DNA of 42,368 bases from positions 1 through 42,368 of the forward strand of contig NZ_FNAC01000041.1 of NCBI RefSeq assembly GCF_900101705.1. Direction: 5' to 3'. Positions 1 to 7,486 of the stretch are shown one piece after another. The notes under the pieces are model-generated. The model had not been told where the DNA came from. It saw only the letters and a program-made list of their open reading frames with translations, and ran no database searches. This DNA is from Algoriphagus faecimaris. GTDB taxonomy: Bacteria; Bacteroidota; Bacteroidia; Cytophagales; Cyclobacteriaceae. The first letter of the stretch is position 1. Every line of letters begins with the position of its first letter. The position numbers and the translations under genes are program-made.

Positions 1-339
1 ATTTCCAATGCTTATAGGCTCAAAGAACTGTTCAACGAGTTTTGGGACTTTAAGGACAAAGAAGAGGCTGCTGCATACCTTTCCTATTGGTGTGACCTTG
101 TAAAAGAATCCAAGATATTCCCGTTCATGGAGGCGGCCAAAACCATACAGGCACATTGGTTCGGAATTGTAAGCTATACAGAAACCAATTTAAACAACGG
201 AGTCCTCGAAGGCATTAATTCCAAAATACAGTTAGCCAAAAAAAGAGCCAGAGGGTACAGGAACATTGACAACTACATTAACATGATTTATTTCATTGCT
301 GGGAAACTCAAATTCGACTACCCACTATATTCCACATAG
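1..339 (+). CDS. ISL3-family transposase, C-terminal fragment (5' end outside window)
   Basis: Frame 1 is open from base 1 to the TAG at 337-339 and encodes 112 residues of the C-terminal part of a DDE transposase. The segment NNGVLEGINSKIQLAKKRAR followed by GYRN and NYINMIYFIAGKL is the conserved ISL3 tail: the NGxxEGxNxKIKxxKRxxxG block carries the final catalytic Glu of the DDE triad. The upstream part (ISNAYRLKELFNEFWDFKDK...) also fits the family. An internal ATG at 127 is not the real start, because the frame is open and family-like upstream of it. Whether the whole gene is intact cannot be judged from this window. Confidence 0.88.
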   Translation: MSNAYRLKELFNEFWDFKDKEEAAAYLSYWCDLVKESKIFPFMEAAKTIQAHWFGIVSYTETNLNNGVLEGINSKIQLAKKRARGYRNIDNYINMIYFIAGKLKFDYPLYST

Positions 340-343
340 AGCC
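1..343 (+). mobile_element. Right end of an ISL3-family insertion sequence (truncated by window edge)
   Basis: The window opens inside an IS. The transposase reading frame runs to its stop at 337-339, and the sequence continues with agagcc at 338-343. ISL3-family elements typically begin with GGCTCT on the outward-reading strand, so agagcc is the expected right terminus and the stop codon would lie inside the terminal inverted repeat. The next eight bases, aaatattt (344-351), are AT-rich and could be the 8-bp target duplication usual for this family. The left end is outside the window, so neither the inverted repeat nor the duplication can be confirmed here. Confidence 0.7.
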
Positions 344-400
344 AAATATTTCCCCCGACGAAGGAGGGCTTATTTCTACTATATTTCAATCGTATTTCCA
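344..400. repeat. 57-bp direct repeat, copy 1
   Basis: This stretch matches 592-648 at 52 of 57 positions by eye, in the same orientation. Both copies begin aaatatttc, share the core gaaggagggcttatttctac or its one-base variant, and end in atttcaatcg plus a variant of tatttca. Copy 1 begins at the first base after the inferred IS terminus, so the IS probably inserted into or at the edge of this repeat. It overlaps no convincing gene. Confidence 0.8.
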
Positions 401-511
401 TTCCCCTTTTTCACGGCTAAGAATGGCTCTCCTTCTTCGAGCAAGATGGTAATTGAACCTTCTCCCAAAGAGGAGCAACTTTCAAAAGGTTAATGATGAT
501 GATGGTGAGAT

Positions 512-549
512 ATCTGCGAAATCAGCGGATTTATCTGCGTAAATCTGCG
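512..549. repeat. Short atctgcg repeat cluster
   Basis: The heptamer atctgcg occurs at 512-518, 533-539 and 543-549, with a related atcagcgg at 521-528, inside a stretch without coding potential. Similar aatctgcg-type clusters recur between genes in Bacteroidota as far as I recall, but I cannot verify that here. No function can be assigned. Confidence 0.5.
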
Positions 550-591
550 GGAAATAGAGACTCTGTGAAATAAAATTAACTTCGTACGTCG

Positions 592-648
592 AAATATTTC
601 ACCCGAGGAAGGAGGGCTTATTTCTACTGTATTTCAATCGTGTTTCAA
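592..648. repeat. 57-bp direct repeat, copy 2
   Basis: Second copy of the unit at 344-400, differing at five positions. It is followed by another tgtatttcaat at about 650-660, so the 3' part looks like a small tandem of a (c)tgtatttcaa word (629-637, 641-647, 650-659). It lies between the transposase fragment and the 3' end of the minus-strand pseudouridine synthase gene and contains no credible ORF. Apart from the two copies and the atctgcg block, the 340-680 spacer holds nothing I can name. Confidence 0.8.
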
Positions 649-680
649 CTGTATTTCAATTTCCTTCCTGCAGGAGTTTT

Positions 681-1415
681 TTAACCCGAGAAAGTATTGT
701 CCAAGTGCTGATCTTTAGCTTTGATTTCCTCAAATTCCAGAAACTGCTCCCAAAACTCATTTTCCGGAAGCGCAGCCCGTAAATACAATTTTTCCTTTTT
801 GATGGGATGCACAAAAACCAAATTAAATGCGTGCAGATTGATGCTGGCATCGGGATTGGGCTTGGCAAACCCATACTTCAAATCTCCCCGAATCGGACAA
901 CCCATGGAAGCCAATTGCACTCGAATCTGATGCGGTCTGCCGGAAACGGGACGCACCTCGAGTAGCCAATGGTCATTGAGTTTGCCGAGGGTTTTGTAGT
1001 TGAGTTCGGCTTTCTGCGAACCCGGTACTTCTCGCTCGTGAGCAGTCACGACGTTTTTTTGCTCGTCCTTGGTTAGCCAATGCGTCAGTTTGCCCATTTC
1101 TTCTTTAGGACGTTTTTTGACGATCGCCCAATAGACTTTATGAATATCCCGCTTGCGAAAAAGCTCCATCATCCGCTCGAGACCTTTGCTTGTCCGCGCA
1201 AAAACCACCAAACCACTAACGGGACGATCCAATCGGTGGACAGGATGCAAAAAAACTGCTCCGGGTTTATCGTATTTTTTGGCGATGTAATCCTTACAAT
1301 AATCGGTGAGGGTTTTGTCTCCGGTTTTATCCCCTTGGACGAGAACTCCCGCGGCTTTATTGACCACAAGTAAATGATTGTCTTCGTAGACGACGTTAAA
1401 AGGCTGCTTTTTCAT
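681..1415 (-). CDS. RluA-family RNA pseudouridine synthase
   Basis: A 244-residue cytoplasmic enzyme that isomerises specific uridines to pseudouridine in rRNA or tRNA. The family signature is plain: HPVHRLDRPVSGLVVFART with the catalytic Asp at residue 63 (H60-R61-L62-D63), an N-terminal strand set around VVYEDNHLLVVNKAAG, and the later VRPVSGRPHQIRVQLASMGC block that contacts RNA and the active site. There is no S4 domain at the N terminus, so it resembles the short RluA/TruC/RluC-like group. Substrate position cannot be told from sequence. It stands alone: the upstream neighbour at 1525 is divergent. The ATG at 1415 is followed directly by the conserved first strand, so the start is secure. 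Confidence 0.9.
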   Translation of the reverse strand: MKKQPFNVVYEDNHLLVVNKAAGVLVQGDKTGDKTLTDYCKDYIAKKYDKPGAVFLHPVHRLDRPVSGLVVFARTSKGLERMMELFRKRDIHKVYWAIVKKRPKEEMGKLTHWLTKDEQKNVVTAHEREVPGSQKAELNYKTLGKLNDHWLLEVRPVSGRPHQIRVQLASMGCPIRGDLKYGFAKPNPDASINLHAFNLVFVHPIKKEKLYLRAALPENEFWEQFLEFEEIKAKDQHLDNTFSG

Positions 1416-1474
1416 AAGTTCTGCAAAGGTAGGGAATTTGTAGCTAGTTGGTTTTTATTCCATTTTATTATGAG

Positions 1475-1504
1475 TTGGGCTTCAATTATTTTTTAGTAAA
1501 CTTG
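1475..1504 (+). promoter_or_regulatory. Possible Bacteroidota-type promoter for the DUF4221 gene
   Basis: TTG at 1475-1477 and taaacttg at 1497-1504 (one mismatch to TAnnTTTG) are 19 bases apart, and the ATG at 1525 lies 20 bases downstream. The layout fits the -33/-7 promoter of Bacteroidota, but the match is imperfect and the region is AT-rich. Confidence 0.3.
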
Positions 1505-1524
1505 AAGAACTAAACTAACTTACA

Positions 1525-2711
1525 ATGAGGTATTCTTGGACTTTTTCTTTACTGCTAGTTGCACTTTTCTACTGCAGTCCAAAAGAAGAGAATTCACAGG
1601 TTGAGATCAAACCTAATGAAATCAGTTTGGTCGCTGAAGATTCGACTGTAGTGAAAGATATTCTCGCTTCCACCTTTATTTTTCAAGATGGGGATAAGGA
1701 TCACTTGATTTTTAGAGATGCTCCAGCTTCGACGATTTATGTATTTGATCGAGAGACAGGGGATTTGGTAAATAAATGGACCAAAACAGGGGATGTCCCT
1801 GGAGCATTTTCCATGGCAGTGAGCAATCTGGATATTTCCGATTCCGGTGAACTAGTGCTGTTGGATCCGAATCAGGGTTTGCTGATTTTTACCAAAGATG
1901 GGGGATTGATCAAAAGAGCAAGTCCTGTAGCCAATCAGTGGAGTTTTGGAGGAGCTTTTAATCTTTTTAGAGTCAATGAGTTGGTTACTATACAGGAAGA
2001 GAAATTCAATCTCTATTCATTAGATAAGCTAGAAGCCGAGCAAGATTATACCGCTGAATACCTTAAGAATCGAAAAAACTTAGTCTTGACAAATCTGGAA
2101 ACTGGGGAACATCGCCTGATCTATCCTTTCCTGAAGGTTCAAAATTCCTGAGTGGGAAAGTTTTTCCATTTGAAGATTTCAGACCTCGATTTGTGGTGGA
2201 TGAAGCCGCGAATAAACTCTTTGTGGTTTTCCAAAACGAGCCCGTGCTTTATACCTATGCTTGGAATGATGGCGAGCCGCAACTGGAATCCAGCAAAAGA
2301 ATTGAGCTTCCCGGTTTTGAAGAAAATAAAGGATGGGAAGTAGGGCAAATTCAAATGGCTCAAATCACGGATCAATCTACCGAGCCTTTTCCTGCTCGGA
2401 TCCAAGCTTTGGAAGCTGTAGAAAATGGATTTTTGCTGAGTTACAGTACCCGCCCATTGGATGAAGACAACTATACCCGGTATATAAATAAGGAAGCAAC
2501 AGCCGACGGGTTTAAACAAATTATCGCCGAAACAAGACCAAAAACGGTATTTTTGGATTCAGAGGCAAATGTTTTTCCTGTTGATTTTCCACCGATGCAT
2601 TATGAAAGCTTTCAAATCATCGAGGATAAAATCCACTGGATGAAAAAACCCAATCCCGGAGAAGAAGCTGAAGAATTTACTGTCTATTGGGGAGCGCTCA
2701 AATTCGATTGA
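1525..2711 (+). pseudogene. DUF4221-like beta-propeller lipoprotein, broken by a one-base frameshift
   Basis: Two adjacent reading frames belong to one gene. Frame 1 (1525-2151) gives 208 residues with a lipoprotein signal (hydrophobic stretch 8-16, Cys17) and propeller-like strands. Its last residues, LKVQNS, look out of frame. Frame 3 continues from about 2130 with PEGSKFLSGKVFPFEDFRPR and runs to the stop at 2711. Adding one T to the ttt at 2127-2129 joins the frames as ...LIYPFPEGSKFLSGK..., giving about 395 residues, a plausible full length for DUF4221 proteins, which are common in Cytophagales. The cause is either a real inactivating deletion or a homopolymer sequencing error. The 3' end almost abuts the convergent ypdA gene (2713). 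Its function is not known beyond a predicted cell-envelope propeller. Confidence 0.75.
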
Positions 2712-2712
2712 T

Positions 2713-3687
2713 TCAATTCAATTTTTTGGCAATATCCGCCATAATTGACTTTGCGTGGACAATGGAATTTTCGATAAAGAACTCGCGTGTATTTAAGCCC
2801 CCGCATACCACTCCGGCTAGGTAAACGCCCGGCACATTGGACTCTTGATTGGCTTGATCGTAGCAAGGTTGGCGTTTCTCGTCCAAGGACAACTCCACTC
2901 CCAATTGATCCAAAAGCGCAAAATTGGGCTTGTAGCCCGTCATTGCCAGTACGAAGTCGTTTTCGATCGTAATGTCTCCATCGGGTGTGGCGATGACTAC
3001 TTCATGATCCTTGATTTCCTTGACCTTGGAGCGGGTAAAGGCCTTGATGGAGCCTTCTTTTATTCGATTCATGATATCGGGGCGAACCCAATATTTCACA
3101 TTTTCATCTACTTCATCTCCGAGCAAAACCATACTGACTTCGGCACCTTTGCGCCAAGTTTCCAATGCGGCATCCACCGCGGAGTTTGCGCCTCCGACTA
3201 CCAATACTTTCTGGGCAATAAAAGGCCAAGGCTCCTTATAATAGTGCATGACTTTTGGAAGATTTTCTCCAGGCACATTCATCAAGTTCGGTAAATCATA
3301 AAAACCGGTGGCCAAAACGATTTTTCGAGTTGGGTATTCACCTTTTGAGGTGGTGATCAGGAAATGTTCCCCTGATTTTTCCAAGGTTTTTACTCCTTCA
3401 TAAAGATTGACCTTGAGTTTAAAATGAAAATAAATTCTTCGATAATATTCTAAGGCCTCGGTGCGAGTGGGTTTGTTTTCTACCGACATAAAGGGAATGC
3501 CGGCCATCTCCAAGCGATCCGAGGTAGAGAAAAAGCGCATATTGATCGGGTAGTTGTAGATGGAATTAGTTAAAGCGCCTTTCTCAAGGATCAAATATTC
3601 CAATCCTGCTTTTTGAGCTTCTACACCACAGGCTAATCCGATTGGTCCTCCGCCGACAATAATTACATCAAAAATTTTATCGCTCAT
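2713..3687 (-). CDS. ypdA: YpdA-family FAD/NAD(P)-dependent oxidoreductase (putative bacillithiol disulfide reductase)
   Basis: A 324-residue two-dinucleotide-binding flavoprotein. The FAD motif GGGPIGLACG is at 12-21, the NAD(P)H motif VVGGANSAVDAALE at 163-176, an ATGFYDLP segment at 126-133, and the second FAD contact GVYLAGVVCGG at 287-297. It lacks the CxxC redox motif of thioredoxin reductase, which separates YpdA from TrxB. In Firmicutes YpdA reduces oxidised bacillithiol, and some Bacteroidota make bacillithiol, so the same role is plausible but inferred. Its start overlaps the end of the upstream NRDE gene by 11 bases, so the two are probably co-transcribed. Confidence 0.85.
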   Translation of the reverse strand: MSDKIFDVIIVGGGPIGLACGVEAQKAGLEYLILEKGALTNSIYNYPINMRFFSTSDRLEMAGIPFMSVENKPTRTEALEYYRRIYFHFKLKVNLYEGVKTLEKSGEHFLITTSKGEYPTRKIVLATGFYDLPNLMNVPGENLPKVMHYYKEPWPFIAQKVLVVGGANSAVDAALETWRKGAEVSMVLLGDEVDENVKYWVRPDIMNRIKEGSIKAFTRSKVKEIKDHEVVIATPDGDITIENDFVLAMTGYKPNFALLDQLGVELSLDEKRQPCYDQANQESNVPGVYLAGVVCGGLNTREFFIENSIVHAKSIMADIAKKLN

Positions 3688-4447
3688 TTTTATCTAATTT
3701 GAATTGCTCTAGGGTATCCTTAAAATCTTGCTCATTCCAGTCAAAGCTCCTTTCTGTAATAGAAATATCTCCGGATTTGTTCCACAGAATAGCACTTGCC
3801 GAGCGGGTCCCATAATTTCCATTTGCCCGGATCAGCTGGGCCGAAAGCGCAATTTCCAGTTCTTTAGGCGCTCCGGTATCGGGAAGCTTTTCTAGGGGAT
3901 AGGTTTCTTTGGACTTCAGAATTGCCAATAGGGTCTCATGAGAAAATTCATTATCCAGTGTACTTTCAAGTTGGTTTTTAGCCAATTCGGTTTTCGGCCA
4001 AGATTCATTGAGCAGTCCATTGCTCAATCCGTATAGCCCGGGTTGTATCTCTTTGATTCCCTTTCCGAAATTGCTCAAATAGAAAAGGTCTCGTCCGTCA
4101 GAAACGAGCAGATTAAAGCCCTCATAGCGATCCTTTTCCTTTTCGATTGCCTTAAGATATTCTTCAGGAGAAATGGAGTCTTCTAGAAAATCCTGAACCA
4201 ATTTACCACGGGAAATCTCTCCATGCCCCATTTTTCTAAAATCCCGATAATTGGTCAAAAGGGACCAACGCCCATTGGGATGAAAACCCATCCAAGTTCC
4301 GCCGCTTTTTAAATCCTTTCCACCAAAAAAGCCAGTATCCCATTGATGCAGTTTTGCCGTAGGCCGCTCAAAAAACTCATCTCTATTGGCAGAGATGATC
4401 AGCGGATATTCAGACTGTTCTTTCCAGGAAAAGGCTACTAGGCACAT
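3677..4447 (-). CDS. NRDE (TANGO2-like) family protein
   Basis: A 256-residue protein beginning MCLVAFSW, with the family-naming motif N21-R22-D23-E24 in SANRDEFFERP and a second conserved block GGTWMGFHPNGRWSLLTNYR. Family members have an Ntn-hydrolase-like fold, and Cys2 right after the initiator Met is the expected exposed N-terminal residue. The biochemical role in bacteria is not established; eukaryotic TANGO2 is linked to haem and lipid handling. The gene overlaps ypdA by 11 bases and lies just downstream of the terminator that ends the Old Yellow Enzyme transcript, so it should have its own promoter in or near that short gap. Confidence 0.85.
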   Translation of the reverse strand: MCLVAFSWKEQSEYPLIISANRDEFFERPTAKLHQWDTGFFGGKDLKSGGTWMGFHPNGRWSLLTNYRDFRKMGHGEISRGKLVQDFLEDSISPEEYLKAIEKEKDRYEGFNLLVSDGRDLFYLSNFGKGIKEIQPGLYGLSNGLLNESWPKTELAKNQLESTLDNEFSHETLLAILKSKETYPLEKLPDTGAPKELEIALSAQLIRANGNYGTRSASAILWNKSGDISITERSFDWNEQDFKDTLEQFKLDKNER

Positions 4448-4464
4448 GGACTTAAAGATAAAAC

Positions 4465-4487
4465 AAAGGCCGGAAAAACCGGCCTTT
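4465..4487 (-). terminator. Rho-independent terminator of the Old Yellow Enzyme gene
   Basis: A perfect 9-bp stem, aaaggccgg at 4465-4473 and ccggccttt at 4479-4487, encloses a 5-base loop. On the minus strand it is followed by gtttt. It lies 8 bases beyond the stop of the gene ending at 4496 and separates it from the NRDE gene. Confidence 0.75.
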
Positions 4488-4495
4488 GGGGTGAA

Positions 4496-5602
4496 TTAAT
4501 CAACTTTTGCCTCCTCGAGGCTAGGGTAATCGGTATATCCTTTTTCACCAGGGGTGTAAAAGGTGTCTTGATCCCAATCTGCCAAAGGCGCATGTTGGGC
4601 AAAGCGCTCAGGAAGGTCAGGATTGGAAATGAAAGGCTTGCCGAAAGCAACTGCATCAGCCAATCCTTCTTCAATCACTTGGTTTCCACTCTTTTGATCA
4701 AAGTTACTATTGATCACTAGGGTGCCTTGGTATATCGGACGATAACGTTTTGCAATATTGGATTCCAAAAATTCAACATCTGAAACATCCGTAAATGGCT
4801 CAGATAAATGTAAATAAGCCAAATTGTAGTCGTTGAGTTTGTTCACAATATAATCGAAGGTGGGGATCGTCTCCTCATCGGCTTCCATCCCAAAGGCTCC
4901 GTGAAGAGAAGGATTCAGGCGCAGACCGATTCGGTTTTCCGGCATGACTTCTTTGATGGCATCGATGATTTCGAATAGTATTCGAGTTTTATTCTCGATA
5001 CTTCCACCATATTGGTCTGTCCGCTGATTGGAAGAGTTGTTGAAAAACTGATGGAGCAAATAGCCATTGGAAGAGTGAATCTCCACTCCATCAAAACCAG
5101 CCTCCATTGCGTTTTTAGCGCCATTTTTGAAATCCTCGATAGTTTGCTTAATGTCCTCTAAGGTCATTTCTTTAGGAGCGACCGTTTCTTTGAAGCCTTG
5201 AGGAGTGTAAGATTTTGAATTGGGATTGATTGCTGAGGGTGCATGGGGTAGCTCTCCATTATGAAAGTCAGGGTGCGAAATTCTACCCACATGCCAAAGT
5301 TGGATAAAAATGTGACCGCCTTCCTCGTGGACAGCTTGAGTTACTTTTTTCCAACCGTCGATTTGAGCTTGAGAGTAGATTCCCGGTGTATTGATATAGC
5401 CTACTGCTTTCTTGGATATTTGAGATCCTTCTGTGATGATCAAACCCGATGAAGCTCGCTGTTGGTAATACTTGACGTGAATATCAAAAGGTGCATTTTC
5501 TGGATTATTCGCACGACTTCGTGTCATAGGAGCCATGAACACACGATTTCTAAGATTCAGATCTCCCATTGTAAGTGGAGATAAAAGTGCTTGATTACTC
5601 AT
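4496..5602 (-). CDS. Alkene reductase of the Old Yellow Enzyme family (NemA-like)
   Basis: A 368-residue FMN-dependent TIM-barrel enzyme that uses NADPH to reduce activated C=C bonds such as enones and maleimides. The opening LLSPLTMGDLNLRNRVFMAP, the LWHVGRISHPDF segment near 102-113, and VEIHSSNGYLLHQFF are diagnostic. His176 and Asn179 match the substrate-binding His/Asn pair of OYE, and Tyr181 the usual proton donor. RTDQYGGSIENKTR near 194-207 is also conserved. There is no Fe-S extension, so this is the short classical OYE class. It is a single-gene transcript ending at the 4465-4487 terminator. The physiological substrate is unknown. Confidence 0.9.
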   Translation of the reverse strand: MSNQALLSPLTMGDLNLRNRVFMAPMTRSRANNPENAPFDIHVKYYQQRASSGLIITEGSQISKKAVGYINTPGIYSQAQIDGWKKVTQAVHEEGGHIFIQLWHVGRISHPDFHNGELPHAPSAINPNSKSYTPQGFKETVAPKEMTLEDIKQTIEDFKNGAKNAMEAGFDGVEIHSSNGYLLHQFFNNSSNQRTDQYGGSIENKTRILFEIIDAIKEVMPENRIGLRLNPSLHGAFGMEADEETIPTFDYIVNKLNDYNLAYLHLSEPFTDVSDVEFLESNIAKRYRPIYQGTLVINSNFDQKSGNQVIEEGLADAVAFGKPFISNPDLPERFAQHAPLADWDQDTFYTPGEKGYTDYPSLEEAKVD

Positions 5603-5617
5603 AAAATTATAGTCGGT

Positions 5618-5650
5618 TTAGTTTTGTGAATTCTATGTATATACAACTAA
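5618..5650. promoter_or_regulatory. Dyad upstream of the Old Yellow Enzyme gene, possible operator
   Basis: ttagtt at 5618-5623 and aactaa at 5645-5650 form an inverted pair (8 of 10 positions when extended inward), and tgtatataca at 5636-5645 is a 10-bp palindrome. They lie 16-48 bases upstream of the start codon. OYE/NemA genes are often controlled by thiol-reactive repressors in other bacteria, but no regulator gene is adjacent here. Confidence 0.3.
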
Positions 5651-5684
5651 TCCGATTTTCTTAAAGTTCGTCTAGTCAAAAAAA

Positions 5685-5712
5685 AAGCCACCGAAGGCAA
5701 CTTCGGTGGCTT
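5685..5712 (-). terminator. Rho-independent terminator of the subtilase gene
   Basis: A perfect 12-bp stem (aagccaccgaag at 5685-5696 with cttcggtggctt at 5701-5712), loop of four bases, and on the minus strand an unbroken run of Ts (complement of the a-run at 5678-5686). It lies 21 bases past the stop codon of the minus-strand protease gene. Confidence 0.92.
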
Positions 5713-5732
5713 GAAAGGCTTTGCTATTGAGG

Positions 5733-7292
5733 TTAGAAGTTTACCGTCACTTCATTGGAGCAAGTGGATGTTCCTGCTTCGCAAATTTGATAAGAAAGAC
5801 TACCGCCGCCTCGATTAGTGGTCTGGTCTGTGTAGCTACCTCCTGAAACAGTAGCGATTTTGCTTCCATCCCGGTAAATGTCTACTGAACCTGTATTTCC
5901 AGACCAGGAGAGGTTAGCTCCCCAGCGTCCTTTTTCTTTAAATCCATTAGCAGATAGGTCTATCCCAGTAGGATCTTCTGGTTCTGGATCCGGCTGTGGA
6001 TCTGGCTCAGGGTCTGGCTCTGGATCTGTTCCACCGCCACTGTCTCCACCTGTAGTTCCTAGAGAATAGAGCATATGATTGTTAGCCGAATTGGAGTTAG
6101 TCACCACACCTTTTGTGGAAGTGTTGCTAATGAAATCATAAACTTGTTGTGAAGTTGCGTTTGGATTGGTTTCCAAAAACAAAGCTGCTACGCCTGCTAC
6201 GTGAGGAGAGGCCATGGAGGTGCCGCTGATTGAATTTGTGGCTGTATTGCTAGTGTACCAAGCTGCTGTAATGCCGGACCCCGGTGCGAATATATCTACA
6301 CAGCTTCCATAGTTGGAAAAACTAGACCGAGCATCGGAAGAAGTAGTGGAGCCTACTGTATAAGCATTTGCAGCGCCAGCAGGGGAAGAATTACATGCAT
6401 TTGTATTTGAATTTCCTGCAGCCACGATGACTGGTACACCTGCATTGTACATTCTACTAACGGCATTGTTTACAGTTGAGCTTGATCCTCCGCCTAAAGA
6501 CATATTGGCAACTGAAGGGCCAGAAGCGTTTGCTATTACCCAGTCCATTCCGGCAATTACTCCACTAAAAGTCCCGGACCCATTGCAATCAAGAACGCGT
6601 ACAGATACAAGCGTTACATTTTTGGCTACTCCATAGACAGTTCCGCCTACTGTTCCTGCTACGTGGGTACCATGCCCATCACAGTCTTCTGAGTTTCCTC
6701 CAAAAGCATCATAACCCCGCTGGGCACGACCACCAAACTCCACATGGTCTGTGCGGATTCCTGTATCAATGATGTAAGCCGTGACTCCCTGACCGGTTGA
6801 ATTATAGGTATAAGAACCATCGAGGGGCAAATTGGCTTGATCGATCCGGTCAATCCCCCAGGTAGCACCTGTTTGAGTGGTAGAGTACTTGGTGACTACC
6901 CCATCTGGCTCTATGTATTTGACTTTAGGGTCACTTTCCAATTTACGCAGCTGCTCTTGGCTGAGCTCTGCAGCAAATCCAGAAATCAAACTACCATATA
7001 CTCGATCTATTTGAGTTTCCTCCAAATTGTATCGAGCTGCAAAATCATTGGCTACTACTCGCATCCCTGCTTGGGCAATTTCGTAGTCATTGGTTTTTCT
7101 GAATTGAATATTACTTTCATTCAATACCACAATATACCTCCCCGGAATAAGCTCGGATTCCTGGCTATTTACTGCCAGTTCCGCATCTGTCAAATTGATA
7201 GTTTGCTCTGTATCCGTACAGGCAAAAACAGAAAATGCAAGACCAAAAAGTAAAAACCATTTGGCCTTTGTGAAATTTTTAAAATGTTTCAT
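5733..7292 (-). CDS. Subtilisin-like S8 serine protease, lipoprotein precursor with I9 propeptide
   Basis: A 519-residue exported endopeptidase. Order: lipoprotein-type signal with Cys25 (SVFAC); I9 inhibitor propeptide about 50-130 (GRYIVVLNE ... VKYIEPDG); catalytic domain about 145-415; Asp/Glu-Pro linker about 422-441 (DPEPDPEP type); and a C-terminal beta-sandwich-like domain 445-519. The triad is Asp176 (IIDTG), His207 (DGHGTHVAG) and Ser359 (SGTSMASPH), with oxyanion Asn294 (AAGN). It resembles the proteinase K/aqualysin group. No type IX secretion tail is evident. The C-terminal domain has two Cys (504 and 511) that may pair. It ends at a strong terminator and is divergent from the SDR gene across an AT-rich 194-bp gap. 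Confidence 0.92.
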   Translation of the reverse strand: MKHFKNFTKAKWFLLFGLAFSVFACTDTEQTINLTDAELAVNSQESELIPGRYIVVLNESNIQFRKTNDYEIAQAGMRVVANDFAARYNLEETQIDRVYGSLISGFAAELSQEQLRKLESDPKVKYIEPDGVVTKYSTTQTGATWGIDRIDQANLPLDGSYTYNSTGQGVTAYIIDTGIRTDHVEFGGRAQRGYDAFGGNSEDCDGHGTHVAGTVGGTVYGVAKNVTLVSVRVLDCNGSGTFSGVIAGMDWVIANASGPSVANMSLGGGSSSTVNNAVSRMYNAGVPVIVAAGNSNTNACNSSPAGAANAYTVGSTTSSDARSSFSNYGSCVDIFAPGSGITAAWYTSNTATNSISGTSMASPHVAGVAALFLETNPNATSQQVYDFISNTSTKGVVTNSNSANNHMLYSLGTTGGDSGGGTDPEPDPEPDPQPDPEPEDPTGIDLSANGFKEKGRWGANLSWSGNTGSVDIYRDGSKIATVSGGSYTDQTTNRGGGSLSYQICEAGTSTCSNEVTVNF

Positions 7293-7486
7293 CTTTTAAT
7301 TAGTTGATGGTTTAGGCAAGTAATTTATATTTTATTTCATAAAAAATACAAAAAACAAAATAAAAATATGGGAAAAATTAATTTTACAAATTAAATATGG
7401 TTTTCATTTACGTTTTTTAGTTTTTTACATATGGAAAATAGACTTTCATATTTTTTTCTCAACTTGACTGTTTATCACCCCAAAAA
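7293..7486. other. AT-rich divergent intergenic region
   Basis: This 194-bp spacer between the divergent protease and SDR genes is strikingly AT-rich, with many a- and t-runs and several tatgg/catat words (for example around 7365, 7395 and 7430). It must hold promoters for both genes, but I could not pick a clear TAnnTTTG element. No ORF or strong hairpin is seen. Confidence 0.5.

Noticed and set aside
296..493. 65-residue plus-strand ORF starting within the transposase gene
   Set aside because: It overlaps the transposase in another frame, uses a non-ATG start and runs through the repeat; its composition is not protein-like.
2120..2160. Programmed ribosomal frameshift in the DUF4221 gene
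   Set aside because: No slippery heptamer of the known type or downstream pseudoknot is apparent, and envelope lipoproteins are not known to use this; a deletion or sequencing error is simpler.
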